Positions 17,618-26,411 of a stretch of 64,000 nucleotides of DNA are shown in pieces. The stretch covers positions 558,001 to 622,000 of the forward strand of contig NZ_LMZQ01000001.1 in the NCBI RefSeq assembly GCF_001442625.1. Direction: 5' to 3'. A program made the translations under genes and the position numbers. The notes below the pieces were generated by a model. That model did no database searches. It saw nothing but the letters and a program-made list of their open reading frames with translations, and was not told the DNA's origin. How positions within the stretch are numbered: the first letter of the stretch is position 1; every line of letters starts with the position of its first letter. This DNA comes from Pedobacter ginsenosidimutans. Lineage in GTDB: Bacteria; Bacteroidota; Bacteroidia; Sphingobacteriales; Sphingobacteriaceae.

Positions 17618-20600
17618 ATGAGCAGAGTTTTACTCTTTTTAGCACTTCTCTTTTTTTTTGGATTATCTGTTGCCCAAGCACAAAACAGACAATTAACAGG
17701 AACTGTAAAGGATAAATCTGATGGGCAGCCACTAATAGGCGTGAGTGTATCGATAAAGGATTCGAAAATTGGAGCGAGTACTGATGCGAATGGAGTTTAC
17801 AAAATTACCATTCCGGCCAAAGGTGCTACCCTAATTTTTACCTATGTAGGTTATAAAACAAAAAATGTTGCTGTAGGAGAGCAAAATAAAATAGATATAA
17901 CACTTGAAGAAGATGCCAACACTTTACAAGAGGTTACCGTAAACATCGGTTACGGTTCGGTGCGTAAAGAGGCTTTAACAGGCTCCGTTTCTTCTATTAC
18001 AGGGAAAGATATTGATCAATTTCCCGTGAGTACAGCTGCGCAGGCATTAGCCGGGAAACTGGCAGGGGTATCGGTTACCACAACAGAAGGAAGCCCAGGC
18101 GCCGAAATCGTTATTAAAGTACGGGGTGGTAGTTCCCTTACTGGTGATAATTCTCCCCTTTATATTGTAGATGGGATCCAGGTAGAAAATGCATTGTCTA
18201 TTTTATCGCCAAACGAGATTCAATCTATTGATGTTTTAAAAGACGTGGCATCAACATCGATTTATGGCAGTAGAGGTGCTAACGGAGTGGTTATCATTAC
18301 CACAAAAAGTGGTAAAAAAGGAAGACCGATTGTTTCGTTTGATGCTTATGCGGGTGCACGACAGATTGTAAATGAACTGGATGTGATGAATCCTTATGAG
18401 TTTATCAAATATCAATATGAACTCTACAATAACAACACCAATCAGGATGTAAAAGATACTTTTACCAAAAAATATGGCACTTTTGAAGATCTGGACATTT
18501 ACAAAAATATTCCAAATATCGATTGGCAGGACAAAGTTTTCGGCCGTCAGGCATGGAGCAATACCGAAGTTTTAAATCTGTCAGGCGGTACTTCTAAAAC
18601 CACTTACAATGTTTCGGTAAATAATACAAAAGAAGATGGCATTATGCTTAACTCTGGTTATAGGAGAACTTTTGCTTCGATGCGTTTGGACCATAAATTT
18701 TCAGACAAACTCAGGGTTGGCCTAAATGCCCGTTACAGCGGTCAGCGTATTGATGGGGTGGGAACAAGCTCTACAGGCTCGCAAGGTACCAACCGTTTAA
18801 GAAACTCGGTGCGTTATCAGCCCTACTCTGGCGGAAGCGATTCTGGCGATTTGTTCGATGCAGATTATTTAACCACTGGACTAACCAATCCAATTACTTT
18901 GGCCAACCAGGAATTGAAATATGATTACCGCAACGATTTAATTTCGAGCGGTTATGTACAATATTCGATTCTTAAAAACTTAACGATAAAGAGTACCGTT
19001 GGTTACAACCGAACTAACAGGCACGTTAATACTTTTAATGGCCCGGTAAGTAACGTAGCCAGGAACAATGCGGGTTTACCTGCTATCCAACTGGACACGG
19101 TAGCACAAAAATCTTTTATCAATACCAACACCATTAACTATAAACCAAATCTCGGTAAAGACCATAGTTTAGATTTATTGGTAGGCCAGGAAATCAACAT
19201 GGTCGATATCGATTCGAGAACAACAGTACTTAAATTTTTACCGATCAACATCTCTCCTGATGATGCTTTTGTGAGCAGCGCTCCGGCGAATACCATTCAG
19301 GACAGGCCAACTTCACTGATTTCTGGCACCAGACAGTTTTCGATATTTAGCAGGGCCTCTTACGGTTTTAAAAATAAATACCTGGCCACCGTGAATTTTA
19401 GAACAGATGCTTCTTCGTTATTTGCGGCAGGGAAACAATGGGGTTATTTCCCATCGGCGCAGGTAGCCTGGAGGGTAACGGAAGAGAAATTTGTAAAAGA
19501 CATGAACCTCGATTGGTTAGATAACTTTAAAGTTAGGTTTAGTTATGGTGCAGCTGGGAACAACCGCATCGGTCAGGATTTATTTAGAACATTGTTTTAT
19601 CAAAACTCCATTACTGGTGGATATGCAGATACTGATGGTGCTATATCTACCGGCTTAATCACCGCGAATATTTTATCTAACCCCAACATTACCTGGGAAA
19701 CCAACATTTCTAAAAACCTGGGTATCGATATCGATTTATTTAAAAACAAGTTATCACTTAATTTAGATTATTATGACAACAGAACTAAAAACCTGCTTTT
19801 AAATGCAAATGTTCCCCCCACTACCGGCTATCCAACACAACAGCAAAATGTGGGTAAAACCCAAAATACTGGTTTCGAGCTGCAATTGAATTATCAGGCC
19901 ATTAAAACCAAAAACTTTAGCTACAACACCAGTTTCAATATTTCATTTAACAAGAATAAAATTGTCGAACTGCAAAACGGTGTAAATTCTTACATCACCC
20001 AATCAGGCTGGGTAAACAGTTTGGGCGATTTTAAAGTCGAAGTAGGCCAGCCTGTAGGTCAGTTTTACGGTTTCGTTTCTGATGGACGTTACACCGTTGA
20101 TGATTTTACCTATGTACAAAACACAACTACCGGTGCTTATACCTATACACTTAAGCCAACTGTTGCAAATAGCAGGGTATTATTGGGTAACCGTGATCCT
20201 CAGCCAGGCGACATGAAGGTTCAAAAACTATCATCTTCATCAAGTATGATGATTGGGGATGACGACAGAACGGTTTTAGGTACAGCGCAGCCAAAATTCA
20301 CCGGCGGTTTCAACAATCAGTTTGCCTATAAAAACTTCGATTTAACTGTATTTGTAAATTTTAGTTACGGAAGCAAGGTGTACAACGCAAACAAAATAGA
20401 GTTTACCTCGCAATACAACGTAAAAGACAACAATTTACTTGCTGTGATGAACGATCGCTGGCAGAACTTTGATGCCAATGGTGTAAAGGTAACAGATCCG
20501 GCATTATTAACTGCCATGAACGCCAATACTTCCTTATGGACACCAACAGGGGGGAACTATGCCTTAACTTCTTACGCTATTGAAAATGGCTCGTTTTTAA

Positions 20601-20836
20601 GAATCAGCAATGTAACATTGGGTTATACACTGCCACAAAGTTTGATTAGAAAAACAGGTTTCATTTCAAAATTAAGGGTATACGGAACAGTTAATAATTT
20701 ATATACGATAACGGGCTATACAGGTTATGATCCTGAAGCAAACACCCGCAGATCGAATCCACTTACGCCAGGTATAGATTACGCTGCTTATCCGCGCAGC
20801 AGATATATCCTTGCTGGTATAAACATGGTATTTTAA
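17618..20836 (+). CDS. susC: SusC/RagA-type TonB-dependent outer-membrane transporter
   Basis: 1072 aa, typical for SusC proteins. Signal peptide 1-21 (ending AQA), a carboxypeptidase-regulatory-like domain (about 24-110), a plug domain with TVNIGYGSVRKEALTGSVSS and the family signature SIYGSRGANGVVIITTK, and a 22-strand barrel with a final aromatic segment (ILAGINMVF). It imports oligosaccharides released at the cell surface, with SusD as the lid. It is the first gene of an operon with susD (17-bp gap) and a surface lipoprotein. The neighbouring esterases indicate pectic oligosaccharides as cargo. Two LacI-type palindromes lie upstream. Confidence 0.95.
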   Translation: MSRVLLFLALLFFFGLSVAQAQNRQLTGTVKDKSDGQPLIGVSVSIKDSKIGASTDANGVYKITIPAKGATLIFTYVGYKTKNVAVGEQNKIDITLEEDANTLQEVTVNIGYGSVRKEALTGSVSSITGKDIDQFPVSTAAQALAGKLAGVSVTTTEGSPGAEIVIKVRGGSSLTGDNSPLYIVDGIQVENALSILSPNEIQSIDVLKDVASTSIYGSRGANGVVIITTKSGKKGRPIVSFDAYAGARQIVNELDVMNPYEFIKYQYELYNNNTNQDVKDTFTKKYGTFEDLDIYKNIPNIDWQDKVFGRQAWSNTEVLNLSGGTSKTTYNVSVNNTKEDGIMLNSGYRRTFASMRLDHKFSDKLRVGLNARYSGQRIDGVGTSSTGSQGTNRLRNSVRYQPYSGGSDSGDLFDADYLTTGLTNPITLANQELKYDYRNDLISSGYVQYSILKNLTIKSTVGYNRTNRHVNTFNGPVSNVARNNAGLPAIQLDTVAQKSFINTNTINYKPNLGKDHSLDLLVGQEINMVDIDSRTTVLKFLPINISPDDAFVSSAPANTIQDRPTSLISGTRQFSIFSRASYGFKNKYLATVNFRTDASSLFAAGKQWGYFPSAQVAWRVTEEKFVKDMNLDWLDNFKVRFSYGAAGNNRIGQDLFRTLFYQNSITGGYADTDGAISTGLITANILSNPNITWETNISKNLGIDIDLFKNKLSLNLDYYDNRTKNLLLNANVPPTTGYPTQQQNVGKTQNTGFELQLNYQAIKTKNFSYNTSFNISFNKNKIVELQNGVNSYITQSGWVNSLGDFKVEVGQPVGQFYGFVSDGRYTVDDFTYVQNTTTGAYTYTLKPTVANSRVLLGNRDPQPGDMKVQKLSSSSSMMIGDDDRTVLGTAQPKFTGGFNNQFAYKNFDLTVFVNFSYGSKVYNANKIEFTSQYNVKDNNLLAVMNDRWQNFDANGVKVTDPALLTAMNANTSLWTPTGGNYALTSYAIENGSFLRISNVTLGYTLPQSLIRKTGFISKLRVYGTVNNLYTITGYTGYDPEANTRRSNPLTPGIDYAAYPRSRYILAGINMVF

Positions 20837-20853
20837 CCTCAACATTAAAGAAA

Positions 20854-22698
20854 ATGAACAATAAATTTATAAAATCGGCTTTAATGGTAATTGCTGTTGG
20901 AGCATTGAGCATAACTACTTCTTGTAAAAAATATTTAGATGTACAATCACCATCAACTTCCAGTCCGGATGTTGTTTTTGAAAGTACAGCCAATACCAAT
21001 GCAGCAATTATTGCAGTTTACAACCGTCTTTGTGGCGATAATGGTTATGGAAGCCGCATATCTACATTATTTGGTTTAACCGCCGATGATTTTAAAACCT
21101 CGGGGAGTTATAGTTCTTCCGATCGTAGGGGAATCAGCATGTATGGTGCAAGTTCAGACAACACCGATCTAATCAACCCATTTTTACAATTATATGCAGG
21201 CGTAGAGCGTGCAAACATCTGTATCAAATTTATTCCGGCCTCTAGTCTTTATACTAACGGTTCTGAGGCTGACAAAACGATTATGAAACGCTATTATGGT
21301 GAAGCTTTAACATTAAGAGCACAATTTCTTTATGAATTGATCCGTAACTGGGGTGATGTTCCTGCGTCTTTTGTGCCTTCTGCAGATGCCGAAACTTTGT
21401 ATGGCCCAAATGTAGACCGCAATAAAACCTATGATCGGATCATCGCGGATTTAAAAATGGCTGAGGACCTGGTGCCATGGAGAAGTGGAATCACAGAATA
21501 CGGCAGTTTCCGTTATACCAAAGGTGCAATTAAAGGCTTAAGGGCCCGTATTGCTTTAGCCAGAGGCGGTTATTCGCTAAGGTCGGCCAACCATACCATG
21601 GAGCGCAGTGCTGATTATTTAACTTATTATAAAATTGCTTTTGATGAGTGTTTGGATATTATGAACCACCGTTCGGAACATAGCCTGAATCCGGTTTATG
21701 AAAATGTATTCAAGACATTGCATACCACAACCCGCTATGATGACGCACACGAGCTGATGTTTGAAGTGGCTGCTTTTGGTGGCAATGCTTCTACTGATAG
21801 TAAACTAGGCTATTACAATGGTATCCGTTTTAACTCTGCTTCTACTTTTGGCTCAGGTGGTGGCGGGATGAATGCTATCCCCACTTACTTTTACGAATTT
21901 GATGTTACCAAAGATTGCCGCAGAGATGTAACTATCGGTGTTTTCGAAATTACCGCAACATCAAAGAAAATTATCAATACCCTGTTTAACATGACGGATG
22001 GAAAATTCCGCAAATCATGGACAGCTTTTAACAACTCTTCTGCTGCTCAAACTTTTGGGGTAAACTGGCCAATGTTACGTTTTGCCGATATACTGTTAAT
22101 GTACGCAGAGGCTGATAATGAAATTAACGGCGCACCATCTGCTACAGCAGTTAATGCCTTGCAAGAAGTACAGAAACGTGCCTATGCTGGTTTTGAAGGT
22201 CAGATCCCGGTAACACCAATGGATAAAAACGGCTTTTTTACTGCTATTGTAAAAGAAAGGTTATTGGAATTTGGAGGGGAGGGCATCCGTAAATATGATT
22301 TAATCCGCTGGAATTTATTAGGCAGTAAATTTGAAGAAACACGCACTAAAATACGTGCTTTGATTGCAGGGACCGGCGATTATATCAGTGTACCGAATTA
22401 TGTTTATGCCAAAGAGGGAAATTACCTGTTGGGAACGAGCGTAAACGAAGTAGCCACACTCGATCTCTATGGTGGTGTACCAAATAATGTGTTTGCCTCG
22501 CCAGGATTAAACACTTCAACAGCCCCGAGCGGTTATACCACTAAAAACTGGAGAAAGGCTGTTACAGAAGAAAACTCCATAACCAGCACTTCAACAGGAA
22601 TTGCTTTTTACTTCGAAGCAAATAAAAAGGAACTTTTCCCATATCCTAAAACAACATTGATCGAAAATCCGAATATGGCTCAAAACTTTGGTTATTAA
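20854..22698 (+). CDS. susD: SusD/RagB-type surface glycan-binding lipoprotein
   Basis: 614 aa. Lipoprotein signal with lipid-attachment Cys24 in SITTSCKK. The N-terminal SusD-like region (YLDVQSPSTSSPDVVFES, then EALTLRAQFLYELIRNWGDVP) provides the TPR-type helices that contact SusC, and the C-terminal SusD/RagB domain includes MLRFADILLMYAEADNEING and RLLEFGGEGIRKYDLIRW. It binds the oligosaccharide at the cell surface and hands it to SusC. Stop-to-start distance to susC is 17 bp and to the next gene 13 bp, so the three are one operon. Confidence 0.95.
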   Translation: MNNKFIKSALMVIAVGALSITTSCKKYLDVQSPSTSSPDVVFESTANTNAAIIAVYNRLCGDNGYGSRISTLFGLTADDFKTSGSYSSSDRRGISMYGASSDNTDLINPFLQLYAGVERANICIKFIPASSLYTNGSEADKTIMKRYYGEALTLRAQFLYELIRNWGDVPASFVPSADAETLYGPNVDRNKTYDRIIADLKMAEDLVPWRSGITEYGSFRYTKGAIKGLRARIALARGGYSLRSANHTMERSADYLTYYKIAFDECLDIMNHRSEHSLNPVYENVFKTLHTTTRYDDAHELMFEVAAFGGNASTDSKLGYYNGIRFNSASTFGSGGGGMNAIPTYFYEFDVTKDCRRDVTIGVFEITATSKKIINTLFNMTDGKFRKSWTAFNNSSAAQTFGVNWPMLRFADILLMYAEADNEINGAPSATAVNALQEVQKRAYAGFEGQIPVTPMDKNGFFTAIVKERLLEFGGEGIRKYDLIRWNLLGSKFEETRTKIRALIAGTGDYISVPNYVYAKEGNYLLGTSVNEVATLDLYGGVPNNVFASPGLNTSTAPSGYTTKNWRKAVTEENSITSTSTGIAFYFEANKKELFPYPKTTLIENPNMAQNFGY

Positions 22699-22711
22699 CT
22701 AGATATTAATT

Positions 22712-24358
22712 ATGAAAACATTTATAAATCAATTGGGGTTTAAATTCGTCGTTTTATTATTGATGGTTGTAATAATTTCTTCTTGTAAAAAGGAAGAAGA
22801 TGTTCCAACAGAACCTGCGCGGATATTTAAGCCAAGCGATGTAAAAATTACCACTGGCGAAACTTCTGCGAAATTAACCTGGACAGTTCCATTAATGTCG
22901 ACAGGTAAAACCTTTAAATACAGTATCGATTTCTCAACAGATTCGCTGTTTGCTACTGTAAATTACACCACTACAGCCGATACGGCCGGTGTAACGGTAA
23001 CTGAAGAGAATTTAGCAGTAAGAACCAAATATTATGCAAGGGTTAAAGCCAGTGCAACTGAAAGCCAGCCTGAATCGAAATATATACGTAGCAGCGTTTT
23101 TCAGTTAACCGGGATTCAACTTTTTACGGCCATCAGAGATAATGAAATTAAAGAGAATAACGTTACACTGCGTTATACCCCAACCGTTGGGTTAACATCC
23201 ATTGTTTTAACCCCTGAAAGCGGAACGGCAACCACGGTAGCCTTGAGTACTACTGATGCCTCGGCTGGATTAAAAGCCATAGCAGGATTAACAGCTGGAA
23301 CAAAATATACTGCCGAACTGTTTGCAGGAACGAAAAGCAAAGGGATTGCCACTTTTACTACCCTTGCACCAACTACATATACGGTAAAATTAAATCCTGG
23401 TGATGATCTGGCAGCTGCAATAGCGAGCGCAACAAATGGCGCAATTATCGGTTTAAACCCAGGTACCTATACCTTGTCGGCAACCACTTTCATCACCCAA
23501 AAAACCATTACCATAAAATCAACATCAGGCAACCCAACCGATACAAAGGTAAATTATAGGGAAATTGATTTAGAGGGCACAGGAGCAGGCGTAACCCTTT
23601 CAGGCATCGAGTTTGATGGAACAGCCAGTGCATCACTTTATTTCATTAATTTTATTGGCACACAGGCAGCCAATGGTGCAGCAGCAACTTTTACTAATGT
23701 AGTGGTAGATAACTGTATTGCGCACGGCTCTATAACTTCGTTTTTAAGAGGTGATAGAGGCACTGCCGCCCGCGATTTTAAAATCACAGGTATTACGGTT
23801 AATAATTCGATTGTTTACGACATGGGCTTAAATGGCTCATCTGCTTATTATACTTTCCACGTAAATAAAATGCAGTTTAATACCCTTACCATATCTAAAT
23901 CTACTTTTTACAATGCTGGTCCTGGTCTGGTTACTGCAAGCACCACTTATGCAGGAGATGTGATACCAACAGTTGCCATCACGAATTCGACCTTTAATGG
24001 TTTTGGCGGCAATGCTAAATACGCGCTGTTAGATGCAAATGCAAACCCAATCAACTTTACCATTCTGAACAGCATTTTTGCCAATACGCCAAAATCTGGT
24101 ACGGTTAACGCTGCTGTCATTAGGGGCACAGGTGCAGGAAGTACATTGAAGATTTCTAACAGTAATTACTTCAACCTGTTCAGCGCCCTAACAGGCGGAA
24201 CAGCACTAACCTTTGGAACAGCAACTTTAGCTAGTAACCAATCTATCAATACAGGCTGGACAGCCACAACAGCTGATTTTACTTTAGCTTTAGGTTCGCC
24301 TTTAAGAAGTGCGGGAAGCACCGGAGGCCCGATCGGCGATCCAAGGTGGACATATTAA
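22712..24358 (+). CDS. Surface lipoprotein with fibronectin type III and beta-helix (DUF4957/DUF5123-like) domains
   Basis: 548 aa. Lipoprotein signal with Cys25 in IISSCKKEE. A fibronectin-III-like domain (about 38-130, ITTGETSAKLTWTVP) and a second Ig-like segment precede a right-handed parallel beta-helix (about 225-548) that resembles the DUF4957 and DUF5123 regions found in pectin loci. The helix looks like a pectate-lyase fold, but I see no clear catalytic Asp/Arg cluster, so a pectin-binding surface role is more likely than a lyase role. Its place right after susCD fits a surface glycan-binding protein. The terminator at 24370 closes the operon. Confidence 0.75.
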   Translation: MKTFINQLGFKFVVLLLMVVIISSCKKEEDVPTEPARIFKPSDVKITTGETSAKLTWTVPLMSTGKTFKYSIDFSTDSLFATVNYTTTADTAGVTVTEENLAVRTKYYARVKASATESQPESKYIRSSVFQLTGIQLFTAIRDNEIKENNVTLRYTPTVGLTSIVLTPESGTATTVALSTTDASAGLKAIAGLTAGTKYTAELFAGTKSKGIATFTTLAPTTYTVKLNPGDDLAAAIASATNGAIIGLNPGTYTLSATTFITQKTITIKSTSGNPTDTKVNYREIDLEGTGAGVTLSGIEFDGTASASLYFINFIGTQAANGAAATFTNVVVDNCIAHGSITSFLRGDRGTAARDFKITGITVNNSIVYDMGLNGSSAYYTFHVNKMQFNTLTISKSTFYNAGPGLVTASTTYAGDVIPTVAITNSTFNGFGGNAKYALLDANANPINFTILNSIFANTPKSGTVNAAVIRGTGAGSTLKISNSNYFNLFSALTGGTALTFGTATLASNQSINTGWTATTADFTLALGSPLRSAGSTGGPIGDPRWTY

Positions 24359-24369
24359 CAAAAGTTATA

Positions 24370-24396
24370 GGGCAGGTTTTTAATCTGCCCTTTTTT
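24370..24396 (+). terminator. Rho-independent terminator after the susCD operon
   Basis: GGGCAG / CTGCCC stem with a 9-nt loop and six T residues, 11 bp after the stop codon of the beta-helix lipoprotein. The next gene starts 34 bp later and may need its own promoter or read-through. Confidence 0.85.
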
Positions 24397-24429
24397 AATG
24401 AACTTTATGCTGTAATTTAATCGAAGAGA

Positions 24430-25449
24430 ATGACAAGAATATCCTATCTGAAGTTTATTGCAATACTTGTTTTAGTTACCACTCCCTTTCTTTATCTCCG
24501 TGCCCAGGACCCCAAATATCCTTCTGAAATAACCGTTGCGCAGGATGGCAGCGGAAATTACAAAACCATTCAGGAAGCCGTAAATTCGGTGAGGGATTTA
24601 GGGGAGAAAGAAGTTAAAATTTATGTTAAAAATGGAACCTATAAAGAGAAGCTGATTATTCCTTCTTGGAAGATCAGGATTTCGATTATCGGAGAAGATG
24701 TCGAAAAAACAATTATTACCTTTGGTGATTATTCAGGAAAGCCAAATCCTCTGGGTAATGATGCTTTTGGCAATCCCAAGTTCAGCACCTATACCTCATT
24801 TACCGTACTTGTTCAGGGAAATGATATCCAGCTTGAAAATTTAACCATTATCAATTCATCTGGAAGAGTTGGACAGGCCGTAGCCTTACATGTAGAAGGC
24901 GATCGTTTTAAAGCAAAAAACTGCAGATTTTTGGGCAATCAGGATACGCTGTATGCCGCGATTGAAAATAGCCGGCAATACTATCAGGATTGTTATATTG
25001 AAGGCACAACCGATTTTATTTTCGGCAAGGCTACTGTTATTTTTCAACATTGCACCATCAAAAACTTAAGTGACTCATATGTTACAGCAGCATCAACCTC
25101 GGCCCGGCAAAAGTTTGGATTTGTTTTTATAAATTGTATGCTCATTGCAGATGAAACTGTAACGAAAGCTTATCTCGGCAGGCCATGGAGGCCTTATGCA
25201 AAAACGGTATTCATTAGCTGCGATCTGGGGAAACATATTTTGCCCGAAGGTTGGAATCCATGGAAAGGCGATCTGATGTTCCCAAATAAGGAATTGACCG
25301 TTTTTTATGCAGAATATAAAAGTAAGGGCGATGGTGCGTCACCTAAAACAAGGTTACCCTGGACAAAACAATTAACAGATAAAGAGGCAAAAAACTATAC
25401 TTTAGAAAATATATTAGGTGGAGCAGATCAATGGAATCCAGCCAAATAA
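24430..25449 (+). CDS. Pectin methylesterase, CE8 family (copy 1)
   Basis: 339 aa with a signal peptide (1-25, LYLRAQ). It removes methyl groups from homogalacturonan, opening it to lyases and hydrolases. The CE8 active site is complete: Gln149 in GQAVALH, Gln171-Asp172 in GNQDTLY, nucleophile Asp195 in TTDFIFGK, and Arg251/Trp253 in LGRPWRPY. The parallel beta-helix spans most of the protein. The C-terminal PWTKQLTDKEAKNYTLENIL is typical. It is followed by a CE12 esterase with a 16-bp gap. A second CE8 gene (41182) shares the same residues. Confidence 0.95.
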   Translation: MTRISYLKFIAILVLVTTPFLYLRAQDPKYPSEITVAQDGSGNYKTIQEAVNSVRDLGEKEVKIYVKNGTYKEKLIIPSWKIRISIIGEDVEKTIITFGDYSGKPNPLGNDAFGNPKFSTYTSFTVLVQGNDIQLENLTIINSSGRVGQAVALHVEGDRFKAKNCRFLGNQDTLYAAIENSRQYYQDCYIEGTTDFIFGKATVIFQHCTIKNLSDSYVTAASTSARQKFGFVFINCMLIADETVTKAYLGRPWRPYAKTVFISCDLGKHILPEGWNPWKGDLMFPNKELTVFYAEYKSKGDGASPKTRLPWTKQLTDKEAKNYTLENILGGADQWNPAK

Positions 25450-25465
25450 AATAACTGATAAAAAC

Positions 25466-26206
25466 ATGAACAAGAATTTCTTTAAAATTTTGGCGGCTGG
25501 AACTATAGCTATTTTATTTTCTTTTACATTCATTCAAAAGAAAACAAAACTCTATATCATTGGCGACTCTACCGCAGCTAATAAAGAAGAAAAAGCGTAT
25601 CCGGAAACAGGCTGGGGCATGGCATTACAGTCTTATTTCAAAGCTGATGTTACGGTTGATAACCGGGCTTTGAACGGAAGGAGTACAAAATCTTTCAGGG
25701 CAGAGAAACGCTGGGATCCAATATTGGCTGAGTTAAACCCCGGAGATTATGTTTTCATCGAATTTGGTCACAATGATGAGAAAGTTGATAAACCAGCTGT
25801 CGGTGTATCCTTAGCAGATTTCAAGATCAATCTGGTTAATTATGTAAAAGAAACCAGAAGTAAAAAAGCATTTCCTGTTTTACTTACGCCAATTTCGCGC
25901 AGAAGCTTTAAAAATGGAGTTTTGATGGATTCACATGGCGATTATCCACGCATAACCCGTCAGGTAGCTGATTCGTTAAATGTTCCTTTGATTGATATGC
26001 TGGTGAAAACCGAAAGTTTATTAAACCGCTTAGGTGAAGAGCCGTCCATTAAATTATTCAATTACGTTGATTCGGGAAATGTGAACTACCCAAATGGCAA
26101 AAAAGACAATACGCATTTAAGCCCTGAAGGGGCTAAACAAGTTGCGGGTTTAGTGGTGAAGGGGATTAAAGAGTTAAAGTTGAACTTGATGAAGAGTTTG
26201 AAGTAA
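25466..26206 (+). CDS. Rhamnogalacturonan acetylesterase, CE12 SGNH hydrolase (copy 1)
   Basis: 246 aa from the ATG at 25466; a longer start at 25418 would overlap the CE8 gene and spoil the N-terminal membrane-targeting segment. SGNH blocks are present: block I IIGDSTAAN with Ser35, block II Asn70-Gly71, block III GHND (101-104) and block V DNTHLSPEG with Asp214 and His217. The first 22 residues form a signal peptide or anchor. It removes acetyl groups from rhamnogalacturonan I. Operon partner of CE8 copy 1. A paralogue is at 44266. Confidence 0.9.
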   Translation: MNKNFFKILAAGTIAILFSFTFIQKKTKLYIIGDSTAANKEEKAYPETGWGMALQSYFKADVTVDNRALNGRSTKSFRAEKRWDPILAELNPGDYVFIEFGHNDEKVDKPAVGVSLADFKINLVNYVKETRSKKAFPVLLTPISRRSFKNGVLMDSHGDYPRITRQVADSLNVPLIDMLVKTESLLNRLGEEPSIKLFNYVDSGNVNYPNGKKDNTHLSPEGAKQVAGLVVKGIKELKLNLMKSLK

Positions 26207-26221
26207 AATACGGCGGGAATC

Positions 26222-26333
26222 GTCCTCGTTTGCAACGAGGATGTATGAGAATAGCGATTATATCGCCGAGATGTAATTACAATACCTCGCATTACAAATG
26301 CGGCACTCAGTAATCCTCGTTACAAACGAGGAC
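26222..26333. repeat. REPIN-like element, copy 2 (paired inverted hairpins)
   Basis: Same plan as the element at 8773-8879: 21-bp arms at 26222-26242 and 26313-26333, inverted, each arm a hairpin (GTCCTCGTTTGCAACGAG and its mirror), with central GCGATTATATCGC and GCATTACAAATGC palindromes. It starts 15 bp after a stop codon. Confidence 0.8.
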
Positions 26334-26349
26334 TATAACACATGATAAA

Positions 26350-26397
26350 AGCCGCAAATTCATAGATTTTTAATCTGCGAATCTGCGGCTTAGTTTT
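26350..26397. terminator. Bidirectional terminator between CE12 and the aldehyde dehydrogenase gene
   Basis: AGCCGCAAATTC pairs with GAATCTGCGGCT (one mismatch) around a 17-nt loop, with A-rich and T-rich flanks. It separates two convergent genes. Confidence 0.75.
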
Positions 26398-26411
26398 TGT
26401 AAAACTTCTAA

